Origin: Prochlorococcus marinus str. MIT 1013 | GTDB lineage: Bacteria; Cyanobacteriota; Cyanobacteriia; PCC-6307; Cyanobiaceae | Direction of reading: 5' to 3' | Length of the DNA stretch: 64,000 bases | Assembly: GCF_027359395.1 (NCBI RefSeq) | Contig: NZ_CP114778.1 | Coordinates: forward strand, 248,001 to 312,000 | Part shown: positions 46,799 through 55,938 of the stretch, in pieces | Layout: every line of letters starts with the position of its first letter | Position numbering within the stretch: the stretch's first letter is position 1 | Notes under the pieces: generated by a model | Database searches by the model: none | Told to the model about the DNA's origin: nothing | Seen by the model: only the letters and a program-made list of their open reading frames with translations | Position numbers and translations under genes: made by a program

Positions 46799-47059
46799 TT
46801 ATAACACTCCTCTAGCAGCAAGACCCAATATTGAACCTATTCCCAAAACATGTCCTAAGCAGTTTGCAGCCACAAAAGAGCCATGACTTAGTCCTCCATA
46901 AAACTGAGCATTAGGCATAGGAAAACCTTCGTTTGGCTTTTCAATATTTGATCTTGCTATTGCATATGCAAGTAAATTGCAAATAATCATCACAACGGCA
47001 CATTTTGGAGACCATTGAAATGTCACTGGATCAGCTGCCGCTAATAATGTTGTGAACAT
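46799..47059 (-). CDS. psaK: Photosystem I reaction-centre subunit PsaK (subunit X)
   Basis: An 86-residue thylakoid protein with two membrane helices joined by a short loop. The first helix contains CAVVMIICNLLAYAIAR, the loop NAQFYGGLSHGSFVA, and the second LGHVLGIGSILGLAARG. PsaK lies at the edge of photosystem I and helps attach antenna and stabilise trimers or state transitions. The gene is preceded by a 70-base gap before the DUF3593 gene. Confidence 0.93.
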   Translation of the reverse strand: MFTTLLAAADPVTFQWSPKCAVVMIICNLLAYAIARSNIEKPNEGFPMPNAQFYGGLSHGSFVAANCLGHVLGIGSILGLAARGVL

Positions 47060-47129
47060 CTTTTATCCCTATTGATTAATTGTATTATCGACCATAAAGA
47101 ATGCTTTTGCGTCAAATGTTACTCACCTC

Positions 47130-47474
47130 TTAAGAGTTTTTTACTTCCGTGTTGGTTTTGATTGACTGCAGCATCAAAACAAAACCGTAAACAACAAATG
47201 CATCGCTAATCGTTAAAAACGATTCTGCTAGTCCATGCAGTACATCCACGTTTGTTAGTTCATCCCCAAAATAAATTTGTGCGATTATTGCAAAAACTAT
47301 CGTCATAAAGACAAACAAGAGAGTTAACTTAAAACCTAAAAATGATATTTTTGGTATCGCTTTTGTTTTGCCCGCGTAACGCAGGAATACTATATAAGGG
47401 ATGAGTGAAACGATAAAAAATGGACTAGGATCAATTCTTGCAATTGAATCAAGACTAAGAATTGACATGTTCAT
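47130..47474 (-). CDS. DUF3593 family membrane protein
   Basis: A 114-residue membrane protein with about three helices. It has the DUF3593 pattern DPSPFFIVSLIPYIVFLRYAG, then LTLLFVFMTIVFAIIAQI, then GLAESFLTISDAFVVYGFVLML. An ATG at 47468 would remove two residues. Its start overlaps the DUF2499 stop by four bases (ATGA), so both are translationally coupled. As I recall, this pair also occurs in plant plastid lineages. Function unknown. Confidence 0.75.
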   Translation of the reverse strand: MNMSILSLDSIARIDPSPFFIVSLIPYIVFLRYAGKTKAIPKISFLGFKLTLLFVFMTIVFAIIAQIYFGDELTNVDVLHGLAESFLTISDAFVVYGFVLMLQSIKTNTEVKNS

Positions 47475-47779
47475 TGGTTTGGTTGTGATGACTCAGTTCT
47501 AAACAAATTCCAAGCAGCAAATGCAAGGCATGTATTTCCTAAAGTTGTAAGAGCTGCCTGTAGAACAACTAATCCTTTCAATTCAATACTGTTGTCGAAT
47601 ATATGCCATGTGATTGCTGCCATAGCACTAGCTAAATTTGGCAACATTGCTAGAGCAAAATAACCCAAAGCTTTGTTCTTGGATATTGATGAAATATAGT
47701 CAATTATTATTATTGCAATCCCCCACTCAAATAGAGTTGCAATGTGGATAAACCAGGTGCCTAAGGAAAGTTCATGCAT
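47471..47779 (-). CDS. DUF2499 family membrane protein
   Basis: A 102-residue membrane protein with the DUF2499 signature LGTWFIHIATLFEWGIAI near the start, a middle ALAMLPNLASAMAAITWHIFDN segment, and a final helix ending TCLAFAAWNLF. It overlaps the downstream DUF3593 gene by four bases and the upstream peroxiredoxin gene by eight. The three-gene overlap indicates one operon. Histidines in the helices could bind cofactors, but that is speculation. Confidence 0.78.
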   Translation of the reverse strand: MHELSLGTWFIHIATLFEWGIAIIIIDYISSISKNKALGYFALAMLPNLASAMAAITWHIFDNSIELKGLVVLQAALTTLGNTCLAFAAWNLFRTESSQPNQ

Positions 47780-48326
47780 ATATTTTCTTTTGTTTGATAA
47801 GCTCTTCTAAAACTTCTTGTGCATGTCCTATGGGTCTTACTCCTATCCATTTATATACAACTATACCCTTTGGATTGATCATAAAGGTATTTCTTTTTGA
47901 ATAGGGATCCAACCATGAATCATATGATTTACTTATTTCTCCTTCTGTATCTGAAAGTAGGGTGTATCCGAGTTTTGCAGATGTACAAAATGATTCATGT
48001 TTTTCTTCATTATCAGCAGAGATTCCAACTATGGAGGAATTAAGTTTTTTAAACTTAGAAAGATTATCTTGAAATGCTTTGGCTTGTAATGTACAACCAC
48101 TTGAGAAATCCTTAGGATAAAAATATAAAATCAACCATTCACCTGAAAAATCATCTAGAGACCATTCTTTTTGCTTAGGATTGTTTTTGTTGAAACCATT
48201 TAATAAGAAATCTGGTGCTTTTTGGCCAAGACTAATTGAATTGATACTTGCAAATAAGCTTGAAGGCTTAACAAATAAAATACTAAAAAATAATACAAAG
48301 GATTTTATTAATTGTCTTCTTTTCAT
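47772..48326 (-). CDS. Peroxiredoxin of the PrxQ/Bcp type with Tat-like signal
   Basis: A 184-residue protein. The peroxidatic cysteine is in FYPKDFSSGCTLQAKAF. The PrxQ family usually has a resolving cysteine five residues after it; here that position is Lys. Another cysteine (ESFCTSAKLGY) may resolve, or the enzyme is 1-Cys. The N-terminus MKRRQLIKSFVLFF resembles a twin-arginine signal and is followed by a hydrophobic core, so export to the lumen or periplasm is likely. It removes hydroperoxides. Its 3' end overlaps the DUF2499 gene by eight bases. Confidence 0.85.
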   Translation of the reverse strand: MKRRQLIKSFVLFFSILFVKPSSLFASINSISLGQKAPDFLLNGFNKNNPKQKEWSLDDFSGEWLILYFYPKDFSSGCTLQAKAFQDNLSKFKKLNSSIVGISADNEEKHESFCTSAKLGYTLLSDTEGEISKSYDSWLDPYSKRNTFMINPKGIVVYKWIGVRPIGHAQEVLEELIKQKKIYA

Positions 48327-48344
48327 TTGATTAGCAAATCAAAT

Positions 48345-48581
48345 TTAAAGTTTGTTTAAATCTACCCCTAATGACTTGGCATACTTTCCTAATCCCTTCT
48401 TCTGAATAGTTTTTAGTGCTCTTGTCGTTACTCTTATATTGATCCATTTGTTTTCTTCTTCCCACCATAATCTTCGCTGCTGCAGATTTGCCTGCTGCAA
48501 TTTTTTGGTTCTAATATGAGAATGGCTGACTGACATTCCGTTGTTAGCTCTTGTGCCTGTAAGTTGGCAAACCCTAGACAT
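48345..48581 (-). CDS. rpmB: 50S ribosomal protein L28
   Basis: A 78-residue large-subunit protein with [21 protein letters not shown] at the N-terminus, split by key elements VCQ, GTRANNG and [11 protein letters not shown] and a basic C-terminus also fit the family. It lies 44 bases downstream of htpG on the minus strand and 18 bases before the peroxiredoxin gene. Confidence 0.96.
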   Translation of the reverse strand: MSRVCQLTGTRANNGMSVSHSHIRTKKLQQANLQQRRLWWEEENKWINIRVTTRALKTIQKKGLGKYAKSLGVDLNKL

Positions 48582-48625
48582 TTTTAATCTTAATCCTTTT
48601 TATATTCTATCAAATGAGGTTGAGA

Positions 48626-50530
48626 TTAAACGAATTTTTGCATTAATTTCCCTAACACCTCAGCATTCCTAGTTTGAAAAGCTGCGATATCTTTATTTTC
48701 GAGACCTCCAATTGACAGTTTTGCCATCTCATAAACATGAATAGCGATGTCACTGGCTAATTGGCCATCTCCTGATTTGCTTGATCCTTCAATAACTATT
48801 GGGTTGGAATTTAACTTTAGTAATCCTTGAATAAGTGGATGGTTTGAATTGACGATTAAATTATGATATTCAGGTAGACCAGGAAGTTTCTGTTCCATTA
48901 ATGCTGTTATATCATTAATTCTTCTCATTTGTTCTGGTAATAATATTAATGAAGGTGGAGAATTCTCACCTTTAAGGCTCTGCACTTGTACGGTCACTTT
49001 TTCATTGTTTAGAGCTGAACTAATCATCTTTTTAAGTGTTTCTGACTTTGTATTCCCATCTTTATCTGCGATTTCAGGCGAATCATCTTTAATACTTTCA
49101 TCAAGCTCGGAGTCAACTCTGACAAAATTTATTTCTTTATTTTTTTCTTCTAACCATGGAATAAATTGGGTATCAATAACAGTATCAAGTTTTAAAACTT
49201 CTTTGCCTTGCGAAGTCCACATATTGAGTGCTGTTGATTGAGAGACTTCATCAGTGGAATATAAAACTTTTTTGTTCTCATCAGTTAGTCTGTTTTTATA
49301 ACTATCAAGTGTTGTAAAAGTCTTTGAACCAGATTTAATTAATTCATTAGTATTTTCATCATCTTCTGAAGTGGTTTTTGTTGTTGAATATAAAATTATA
49401 TCTTTTACTTGCTCGGCAAATTTCTCATCTTCCATAGCTCCTATTTTTATAAAAGGTGATATGGAGTCCCAAATATCAGCATAAAATTGGGTTTCATCTT
49501 TCTTTAATGTTTTAAGCTTATCGGCTAATTTCTTTGCAATAAAATTACCGATAGATTTAACTCTTCTGTCTGTTTGTAATGCGCTTCTGCTGACATTTAA
49601 GGGAATATCTGGTGAATCTATTACTCCCCTCAAAGGTAATAAGTATCTAGGAACAATTTCCTTAATTGAGTCGCTAACAAAGACCTGATTACAGAAAAGT
49701 TTGATTTCACCACTTTCCCAATCCGCTCTTCCGCTTATCTTTGGAAAATATAATATCCCTTGCAAATTATATGGATAGTCAGTATTTAGGTGAACCCATA
49801 AAAGAGGATCGCCTTGAAAGGGATAAAGATATTTATAGAGTTCAATATAATCTTCGTCTTTAAGATTTTGTTTGCTTTCTCGCCATGGTGGATTCATTTT
49901 ATTGATAACTTCTTCTTCAAGCGAAATTTCAATAGGCATGAAATCACAATATTTCTTTATTAATGTTTTAATCCTGCTTGGTTCAATGTATTCAATTTCT
50001 TCTTCCATTAAATGTAAAATTATATCGGTACCAATTTCTTCTTTATCTGATTGATCAAGCGAATATTGAGGAGAACCATTACATTTCCATTTAATTGCTT
50101 GTGAATCATTCTTTGCTGATTTAGTTATTATTTCAACTTCATCTGCAACCATAAAACTTGAATAAAAACCAAGTCCAAAATGACCTATAAATCCATCATC
50201 AGGTTGTTTATATTTTTCAAGAAATTCTTCTGCGCTTGAGAAAGCTACTTGATTAATATATTTCTTAATTTCGTCAGTAGTCATTCCTATTCCGTTGTCA
50301 CTAATGGTTAATGTCTTATGTTCTCTGTCAATTGAGATATTTATTTTTTCATCTTCAGCAGCGACACAATCTCCTGCAAAAGCGGCCATTTTCCTTTTCT
50401 TAATTGCATCTACGGAGTTACTTATAAGCTCTCTAATAAATATTTCATGATCAGAGTAGACTGCTTTTTTTATTATTGGAAATATATTTTCCGTGTGAAT
50501 AAGAATAGTTCCTTCTTCTTTAACAGACAT
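48626..50530 (-). CDS. htpG: Hsp90-family chaperone HtpG
   Basis: A 634-residue dimeric chaperone. The N-terminal ATPase has ELISNSVDAIKKRK, DNGIGMT and the lid GHFGLGFYS. The middle domain includes LFCNQVFVSDSIKEIVPRYLLPLRGVIDSPDIPLNVSRS-like elements; only short parts are given here: FCNQVFV, LRGVIDSPD and LNVSRS. The C-terminal dimerisation domain is shorter than in eukaryotic Hsp90, as usual for bacteria. No CIRCE element is visible upstream. Confidence 0.95.
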   Translation of the reverse strand: MSVKEEGTILIHTENIFPIIKKAVYSDHEIFIRELISNSVDAIKKRKMAAFAGDCVAAEDEKINISIDREHKTLTISDNGIGMTTDEIKKYINQVAFSSAEEFLEKYKQPDDGFIGHFGLGFYSSFMVADEVEIITKSAKNDSQAIKWKCNGSPQYSLDQSDKEEIGTDIILHLMEEEIEYIEPSRIKTLIKKYCDFMPIEISLEEEVINKMNPPWRESKQNLKDEDYIELYKYLYPFQGDPLLWVHLNTDYPYNLQGILYFPKISGRADWESGEIKLFCNQVFVSDSIKEIVPRYLLPLRGVIDSPDIPLNVSRSALQTDRRVKSIGNFIAKKLADKLKTLKKDETQFYADIWDSISPFIKIGAMEDEKFAEQVKDIILYSTTKTTSEDDENTNELIKSGSKTFTTLDSYKNRLTDENKKVLYSTDEVSQSTALNMWTSQGKEVLKLDTVIDTQFIPWLEEKNKEINFVRVDSELDESIKDDSPEIADKDGNTKSETLKKMISSALNNEKVTVQVQSLKGENSPPSLILLPEQMRRINDITALMEQKLPGLPEYHNLIVNSNHPLIQGLLKLNSNPIVIEGSSKSGDGQLASDIAIHVYEMAKLSIGGLENKDIAAFQTRNAEVLGKLMQKFV

Positions 50531-50660
50531 GACTTATCTAAATTTCTATTATCATAGCGATACAAATTTCTATTTAGGCCTTAAAAGCAAAAGTGTTATT
50601 GATTACAGCTTAATAGTTTTCGATCCCTGACAATCATTAAAAAGATATAGGTGATTTATA

Positions 50661-51836
50661 TCAATCTATCCATTCAATTTTAGTACATCTGTTGGATTTT
50701 AAAAGTTGATTTGTTGCCTCATTGGTCTTTAAAGGTTCATGTGAAATCAAGGAAACAATCCCTTGAACATGAAATTCTTTTTGGCGTTTTAATGCTTTAT
50801 ACAAACTAGCACTTTGCTTATATGCTATTAATATTTTTTCATTATTACTTTTCATTTCCTCTTTTGAGGAGACTAATTCCCTGACTTTATCAATGCTAAT
50901 ACTAAATCCAATTCCAAAGCAATTATGATCAATTAAACTAAACTTCTTTACTAAATCATCATATCTACCACCTTTAGCAAGGATGACGGGAGAACTTGAT
51001 GATGATGAAACAAGAGAAAATGTTAATCCACTATATAATTTATATTTGGTTCCTAATGTAGGGTCTAGTTGTACTTCTATCCCTTTCTCTTTAGCTAATG
51101 GTTCAATAATAGTAAATAATTCCTTTAGGTTATCAATGTAAGAATTCGAACCATATATTCTTTTTAGATTAGTTAATACTTTTTCTGGTGTGCCTCTCAT
51201 ATTCATTATATTTTTTATAAACATTCTTTGTTCATCTTTTACATCAAGTGTATTCAATGCTATGTAATCAAGATCGCAGAGAATATTTTTTATTTGGTCT
51301 ATTCTGGTTGAATTAAATGAGCTTAAAATAAGTTCTAATAGATATGTATTCCCAATAAGCAATGTCATTTTATATTTCTGATCAATTTCAATTACTTCTA
51401 ATGATTCAATCAGCAGAGATAGAAGTTCTATCTCTGCATTAATAGCTTTAGTTCCTATTAATTCAACTCCGCTTTGAAATGACTCTTCAATATCAATACC
51501 ACCATCAATGCTTTGATTGCATTTGAATGAAGTTCCTGTTGACCAAAAACGAAGTGGCCTTTCATATTCATTAAATCTAGTTGAAGCAGCACGAACAATT
51601 GACGCTGTTATTTCTGGTCTTAATCCAAGAGGTTCATCAGAAACGATTTTTAGTATTTCATTGTTCGAAATACCACCAGCTGCCATAAGCGTGTCTAGAC
51701 GTTCAATATGAGGGGGCGATATTCGCTCATATCCCCATAGTTGATATAAAGATGAAAGTTTTGATGCAATGAGATGGTTCTTTCTTACTTGCTGAGGATT
51801 TAAGTCGCGCGCACCCGAGGCAGGTTGCAATGTCAT
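50661..51836 (-). CDS. hisZ: ATP phosphoribosyltransferase regulatory subunit HisZ
   Basis: A histidyl-tRNA-synthetase-like protein without synthetase activity. With a short HisG it starts histidine synthesis. GARDLNPQQ at the N-terminus, class II motif 2-like LRFWSTGTSF, and ILAKGGRYDDL with FGIGFSIS near the C-terminus. The anticodon-binding domain is reduced. At 391 residues it fits HisZ rather than HisS. The neighbour on its 5' side is an IMPase-family gene that could supply histidinol-phosphatase activity. Confidence 0.88.
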   Translation of the reverse strand: MTLQPASGARDLNPQQVRKNHLIASKLSSLYQLWGYERISPPHIERLDTLMAAGGISNNEILKIVSDEPLGLRPEITASIVRAASTRFNEYERPLRFWSTGTSFKCNQSIDGGIDIEESFQSGVELIGTKAINAEIELLSLLIESLEVIEIDQKYKMTLLIGNTYLLELILSSFNSTRIDQIKNILCDLDYIALNTLDVKDEQRMFIKNIMNMRGTPEKVLTNLKRIYGSNSYIDNLKELFTIIEPLAKEKGIEVQLDPTLGTKYKLYSGLTFSLVSSSSSSPVILAKGGRYDDLVKKFSLIDHNCFGIGFSISIDKVRELVSSKEEMKSNNEKILIAYKQSASLYKALKRQKEFHVQGIVSLISHEPLKTNEATNQLLKSNRCTKIEWID

Positions 51837-51878
51837 TATTTGAATCTTTTTATTTCTTAAGGATCACATAAATTAGGA

Positions 51879-52745
51879 CTATTTTCCACCATAAGAGTTA
51901 GCAGTTAATGGTCTAATTTTTTCAAGTTCTTTTATTAGCTCATTTTGTATCTCTCTAGTACAAGCTAGAATTCTGCCGGTATTCAGATCAAAATCTCCGG
52001 AAGGATAATTGGAAACTATTCCACCGGCCATTTCAACGAGTGGTACTCCTGCTGCCATATCCCATTTTGCAAGTCCACGTTCCCAATAACCATCCACTTT
52101 GCCTGAGGCTACAAATGCTAGATCTACTGCGGCAGCTCCTCCTCTTCTGACTCCATGGGTACGATGTGTTAGCCAACAAAATTCTGAATAATTATTATCT
52201 AATACTTCTCGTCTGTCATATGCGAAACCAGTAACTAAGAGTGAATCAGATAAGGAATTTGTGTCCGTGACATTTATTTTTTCGCCATTACAAAATGATC
52301 CATGTTCTGGAGAAGCATAATAAATTTCATTCAAAGAAGGTACTGATATTGCTCCTAAAATTGGATTACTATTCCAAATTAAACCTATTGAAGTTGCAAA
52401 AAATGGATATCCATGAGCATAGTTTGTTGTTCCATCAAGAGGATCTATACACCATTTTAATTCTCCATCCTTTATCTTATATCCACTTTCTTCAGCAAGA
52501 ATAGAAATGTTAGGAGTCTCTTTTTCTAAATAATCTATTATTATCTTCTCGCATTCTATATCTGCATTAGTAACTAGATCTCCAGCAATTCCCTTACATT
52601 TTATTGTTTTAATCCTTCCATAATTATGCATTAGAGATGCACCGCCTATTTCTGCGGCCTGCCTGGCGATATCTAATAATTTATTAATTTCATCTTTAGC
52701 AAGACCTGCATTCAAGGCTGCGGTTTTACATGAAGGTATTAACAT
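51879..52745 (-). CDS. Inositol-monophosphatase-family phosphatase
   Basis: A 288-residue enzyme with both IMPase metal-binding motifs: LAEESG at about residues 84-89 and WCIDPLDGTTNYAHG at 98-112, plus KWDMAAGVPLVEMAGG near the C-terminus. Members dephosphorylate inositol phosphate, fructose bisphosphate or histidinol phosphate. Its place 42 bases upstream of hisZ makes histidinol-phosphatase (HisN-type) plausible, but the sequence alone does not decide between substrates. Confidence 0.85.
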   Translation of the reverse strand: MLIPSCKTAALNAGLAKDEINKLLDIARQAAEIGGASLMHNYGRIKTIKCKGIAGDLVTNADIECEKIIIDYLEKETPNISILAEESGYKIKDGELKWCIDPLDGTTNYAHGYPFFATSIGLIWNSNPILGAISVPSLNEIYYASPEHGSFCNGEKINVTDTNSLSDSLLVTGFAYDRREVLDNNYSEFCWLTHRTHGVRRGGAAAVDLAFVASGKVDGYWERGLAKWDMAAGVPLVEMAGGIVSNYPSGDFDLNTGRILACTREIQNELIKELEKIRPLTANSYGGK

Positions 52746-52960
52746 AAGTTATTTTTTTTTAATTATAATAATCATCTACTATTGGAAGATTCTATTTATC
52801 TGTAAATCAATTTATTTTCGTTAATAATTAATGATTACTAGGTTCTTGTTGTACTAACAATATTTAATAAATAATTCCGACATTTAATTTTTTAACATGA
52901 GCTCTCTTGTGGTATATATTTAAATCTAGCAATTGAAAAAGATTTCATTGCTGAATTTAA

Positions 52961-53047
52961 GGAGAGGTGGCCGAGTGGTTGAAGGCGCAGCACTGGAAAT
53001 GCTGTATAGGGGCAACCCTATCGAGGGTTCGAATCCCTCTCTCTCCG
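52961..53047 (+). tRNA. tRNA-Ser (GGA)
   Basis: An 87-base type II tRNA. The acceptor is GGAGAGG/TCTCTCC with discriminator G. The anticodon stem CAGCA/TGCTG closes loop CTGGAAA with anticodon GGA. A long variable arm follows (TAGGGGCAACCCTA), characteristic of serine tRNA, and the T loop is TTCGAAT. It decodes TCC/TCT. The flanking 215 bases upstream hold no gene that I can see. Confidence 0.96.
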
Positions 53048-53084
53048 TCCCGCAAGGTAACTTTTAATAAAATAAGCTTTGTGG

Positions 53085-53888
53085 TTATCCAAATTTTCCA
53101 GAGATGTAGTCTTGAGTTGATTTTTGCTTTGGTGAATTGAACATGTTTTTTGTTTTATCAAACTCAACTAAAAATCCAATTTTTCCACCTAAATCCTTAT
53201 CTTTTTTCTCTGTGTTGAAAAAAGCTGTGTAATCACTGACTCTATTTGCTTGTTGCATATTGTGCGTAACAATAATGATTGTAAAATTCTTCTTTAATTC
53301 ATGAATTGTTTCTTCAATTTTTAATGTAGATAATGGATCAAGTGCTGAGCATGGCTCATCCATTAAGATCACATCAGGTTCAATAGCAATTGTCCTTGCT
53401 ATGCATAATCTTTGTTGTTGACCACCAGATAAGGAATAACCACTTTCATTTAATTTATCCTTGCACTCATCCCAAACTGCTGCCTTTGTAAGAGATTCTT
53501 CTACTAATTGATCCATATTTCCTTTATATCCATTAACTCTTGCACCAAAGGCAATATTTTCGTAAATACTTTTAGGAAAAGGATTGGGTTGTTGAAAAAC
53601 CATTCCAATTCTCCTTCTAACTTCAACTGGATCTATATCCTCCGCATATATATCTATCCCTTCAAAAATAACACTGCCTGATAATTTGCAACTTTCTATT
53701 AAATCGTTCATTCGGTTGATTGCTCTGATGACGGTTGATTTACCGCATCCTGATGGACCAATAAAAGATGTAACTTGATTCTTTTCAATATCACAAAACA
53801 CATTTTTAACTGCAACTGAATTGCCATATTTAATTGATACATTATCTAGTGAGACTGAAGATTTAGATTTTATATTTTTTTTATTCAT
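53085..53888 (-). CDS. pstB: Phosphate ABC transporter ATP-binding protein
   Basis: The ATPase of the high-affinity phosphate importer, 267 residues. Walker A is GPSGCGKST, the Q-loop [15 protein letters not shown] is characteristic of PstB, the signature is LSGGQQQR and Walker B is [13 protein letters not shown]. It is the last gene of pstC-pstA-pstB. No phoU or pstS is adjacent; the binding protein must be encoded elsewhere. Confidence 0.96.
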   Translation of the reverse strand: MNKKNIKSKSSVSLDNVSIKYGNSVAVKNVFCDIEKNQVTSFIGPSGCGKSTVIRAINRMNDLIESCKLSGSVIFEGIDIYAEDIDPVEVRRRIGMVFQQPNPFPKSIYENIAFGARVNGYKGNMDQLVEESLTKAAVWDECKDKLNESGYSLSGGQQQRLCIARTIAIEPDVILMDEPCSALDPLSTLKIEETIHELKKNFTIIIVTHNMQQANRVSDYTAFFNTEKKDKDLGGKIGFLVEFDKTKNMFNSPKQKSTQDYISGKFG

Positions 53889-53919
53889 TAGCTTATTTTA
53901 TTATTAGTTTTGCTCATAA

Positions 53920-54834
53920 TTATACTTTATTTTTTGAAAAAGAACCAAGTGTGCCTATCCATCTTGAAAGGATATTAAGACTTAAAAGTACAACAACTAA
54001 TATGAATGATGCTGCCCATGCTAGTTGGTTTTGAGCTTCATATGGTTCAAGAGCAAAATTGTAAATCAACACTGACAATGAACCCATTTCATAGAAAAGA
54101 TCATCAAAACTTGTAATGTAGTAACGGGAGAAAAGAGCTGTAAATATTAATGGAGCTGTTTCTCCTGCTGCCCTAGCGAGTGCTAATAATACGCCTGTAG
54201 AAATTGAACTAAATGCAGCTGGTAATGTGATATTTGTTATCATTGTAAATTTTGAGGCACCAACTCCAAATGCAGCTCTTCTCATCTCATTTGGAACTAA
54301 TTTAAGTGCTTCGTCAGTAGTTTTAATTATTGTTGGAAGCATTAAAATTGAAAGTGATATTCCGCCTGCAATACCGCTGAACATTGATCCAAATAATATT
54401 TTGGTGGAGACAATAATTGCATATATAAATACACCAGCAATTATAGAAGGAACCCCTGCAAGTACATTTGATCCAAACCTTATGAATTTTGCAAACTTTC
54501 CTGATTTTGAATATTCAGCAAGATATATTCCACCTCCTACTCCAATAGGTATTGATATTATTGAAGCAATAATTGTCATTATAAAAGTTCCAGTTATTGC
54601 TGGCCCTATTCCTCCAGCAGAGAGAAGATCATCTCCGGGTGGCTCGGGTTCAAGTATTAAGGTGTCTAAGTTTATATAACTTCCACCTTTAATTAATACA
54701 TAGCTTATGACTAAGATTAAAGGAAGTACAGAAATGATGGCAAAAAGAGCAGAAATAATAGTTAAGACTTTGTTCCCAATATTTCTTGTTAGAGAGGGAT
54801 TATAAGTTAGAGATTTTTGTGAAGTGTAATTCAT
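53920..54834 (-). CDS. pstA: Phosphate ABC transporter permease PstA
   Basis: A 304-residue permease with six helices. The EAA-loop region reads LVPNEMRRAAFGVGASKFTMI, which contacts PstB. ARAAGETAPLIFTALF is the conserved PstA segment. Its ATG at 54834 directly abuts the pstC stop, giving translational coupling. It is 31 bases from pstB. Confidence 0.95.
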   Translation of the reverse strand: MNYTSQKSLTYNPSLTRNIGNKVLTIISALFAIISVLPLILVISYVLIKGGSYINLDTLILEPEPPGDDLLSAGGIGPAITGTFIMTIIASIISIPIGVGGGIYLAEYSKSGKFAKFIRFGSNVLAGVPSIIAGVFIYAIIVSTKILFGSMFSGIAGGISLSILMLPTIIKTTDEALKLVPNEMRRAAFGVGASKFTMITNITLPAAFSSISTGVLLALARAAGETAPLIFTALFSRYYITSFDDLFYEMGSLSVLIYNFALEPYEAQNQLAWAASFILVVVLLSLNILSRWIGTLGSFSKNKV

Positions 54835-55800
54835 TTATTGATATTTTAAGCTTAATTTTTTTACAATCCACTGGGCAAATACATTAACCAATAAGGTTAG
54901 TATCATTAGGATTAAAGCTGCATACATTAGAGAAGAGACTTGGCTTCCATCTGCTTCACCAAATTGATTGGCAAGCATGGATGAAATTGTATATGAAGGA
55001 GAAAATATTGACCAACTAAAGTTATTTGAATTGCCAATAATCATAGTAACTGCCATTGTCTCACCCATAGCTCTTCCAAGAGCAAGTAAAACTCCTCCTG
55101 TTATCCCAGAAATTGCGGCTGGAATAATGACTTTAAAAATAGTAGTCCATCTTGAAGCTCCAATTCCATAAGCGGCTTGCCTAAGTTTAGATGGAACTTG
55201 TTTTAGGGAATCTTTTGAAATCGATGTAATTATAGGTAATATCATTACCACAAGTATTAATATTGCTGGCATCATTCCAGCTCCCAAAGGTTGGGTGCTG
55301 AAAAATGGTATAAATCCAAATAGTTCGTAGAGTATGTTCAAAAATGGCCTAATAAAAGGTTCCATAATAAATACTGCCCATAGTCCTAAAACTACTGATG
55401 GAATAGCAGCTAAAAGCTCAACCATTATTCCAATTACATTTCTTATATATTCGGGAATTATATTTTCAGTTATAAATATTGCAGTGCCGACGCCCAATGG
55501 AATAGCAATTAATAATGAAGAAATCGATGTAAAAAGGGTTCCATAAATAGCGGTGAATGCACCGTACTCATCTGTAACTGGATTCCATGCAGAGCTAAAA
55601 AGAAACCTCAGCCCATATCTTGAAATCGATTCAGTAGATTCATAGTAAACGACTGCAAATATGGAAAAAAGCACCACGGCTACCATTGAAGCCGTGGCAG
55701 TAACAAAATTTTTAAAGCCTATATCCACCAACTTCTCTGAAGTTGATCTTCTTCTTAGTGAAAATTTCGATGTAGTTGCTTTGTCCACGTGCAAAAGCAT
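54835..55800 (-). CDS. pstC: Phosphate ABC transporter permease PstC
   Basis: A 321-residue permease with six helices. Family marks are IPLGVGTAIFI, the EAA-like LKQVPSKLRQAAYGIGASRWTTIFKV and LALGRAMGETMAVTMIIGN. It is the first gene of the pst operon. The 138 bases before it, shared with the divergent dnaK, hold a weak Pho-box-like sequence. pstS is not adjacent. Confidence 0.95.
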   Translation of the reverse strand: MLLHVDKATTSKFSLRRRSTSEKLVDIGFKNFVTATASMVAVVLFSIFAVVYYESTESISRYGLRFLFSSAWNPVTDEYGAFTAIYGTLFTSISSLLIAIPLGVGTAIFITENIIPEYIRNVIGIMVELLAAIPSVVLGLWAVFIMEPFIRPFLNILYELFGFIPFFSTQPLGAGMMPAILILVVMILPIITSISKDSLKQVPSKLRQAAYGIGASRWTTIFKVIIPAAISGITGGVLLALGRAMGETMAVTMIIGNSNNFSWSIFSPSYTISSMLANQFGEADGSQVSSLMYAALILMILTLLVNVFAQWIVKKLSLKYQ

Positions 55801-55834
55801 TTACTTTATGAATCTATATCTAATCTCAAATTTT

Positions 55835-55866
55835 TCACTAAGGTAGGGTTAATGATTGGCTTTAAG
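55835..55866 (-). promoter_or_regulatory. Possible Pho box upstream of pstC
   Basis: On the minus strand ATTAACCC-TAC-CTTAGTGA (55853-55835) gives two 8-base TTA-containing units with 11-base spacing, and CTTAAAGC (55866-55859) a third, less well spaced unit. Cyanobacterial Pho boxes are tandem 8-bp units like CTTAACCT at 11-base period. It lies about 35-65 bases before the pstC ATG, a suitable distance for PhoB activation. The match is imperfect. Confidence 0.35.
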
Positions 55867-55871
55867 TGTTG

Positions 55872-55936
55872 AAGGGTACATAATAAGTATTGAATACCCT
55901 TAAATGCTAGTTACTGTGGGGCTTAAATAAGTATTG
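55872..55936 (+). promoter_or_regulatory. Inverted and direct repeats in the dnaK leader
   Basis: AAGGGTA (55872-55878) and TACCCTT (55895-55901) form a 7-bp dyad with a 16-base centre. AATAAGTATTG occurs twice, at 55882-55892 inside the dyad and at 55926-55936 just before the dnaK ATG. The repeats may be protein-binding sites for the dnaK or pstC promoter. No CIRCE element is seen. Confidence 0.4.
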
Positions 55937-55938
55937 CC

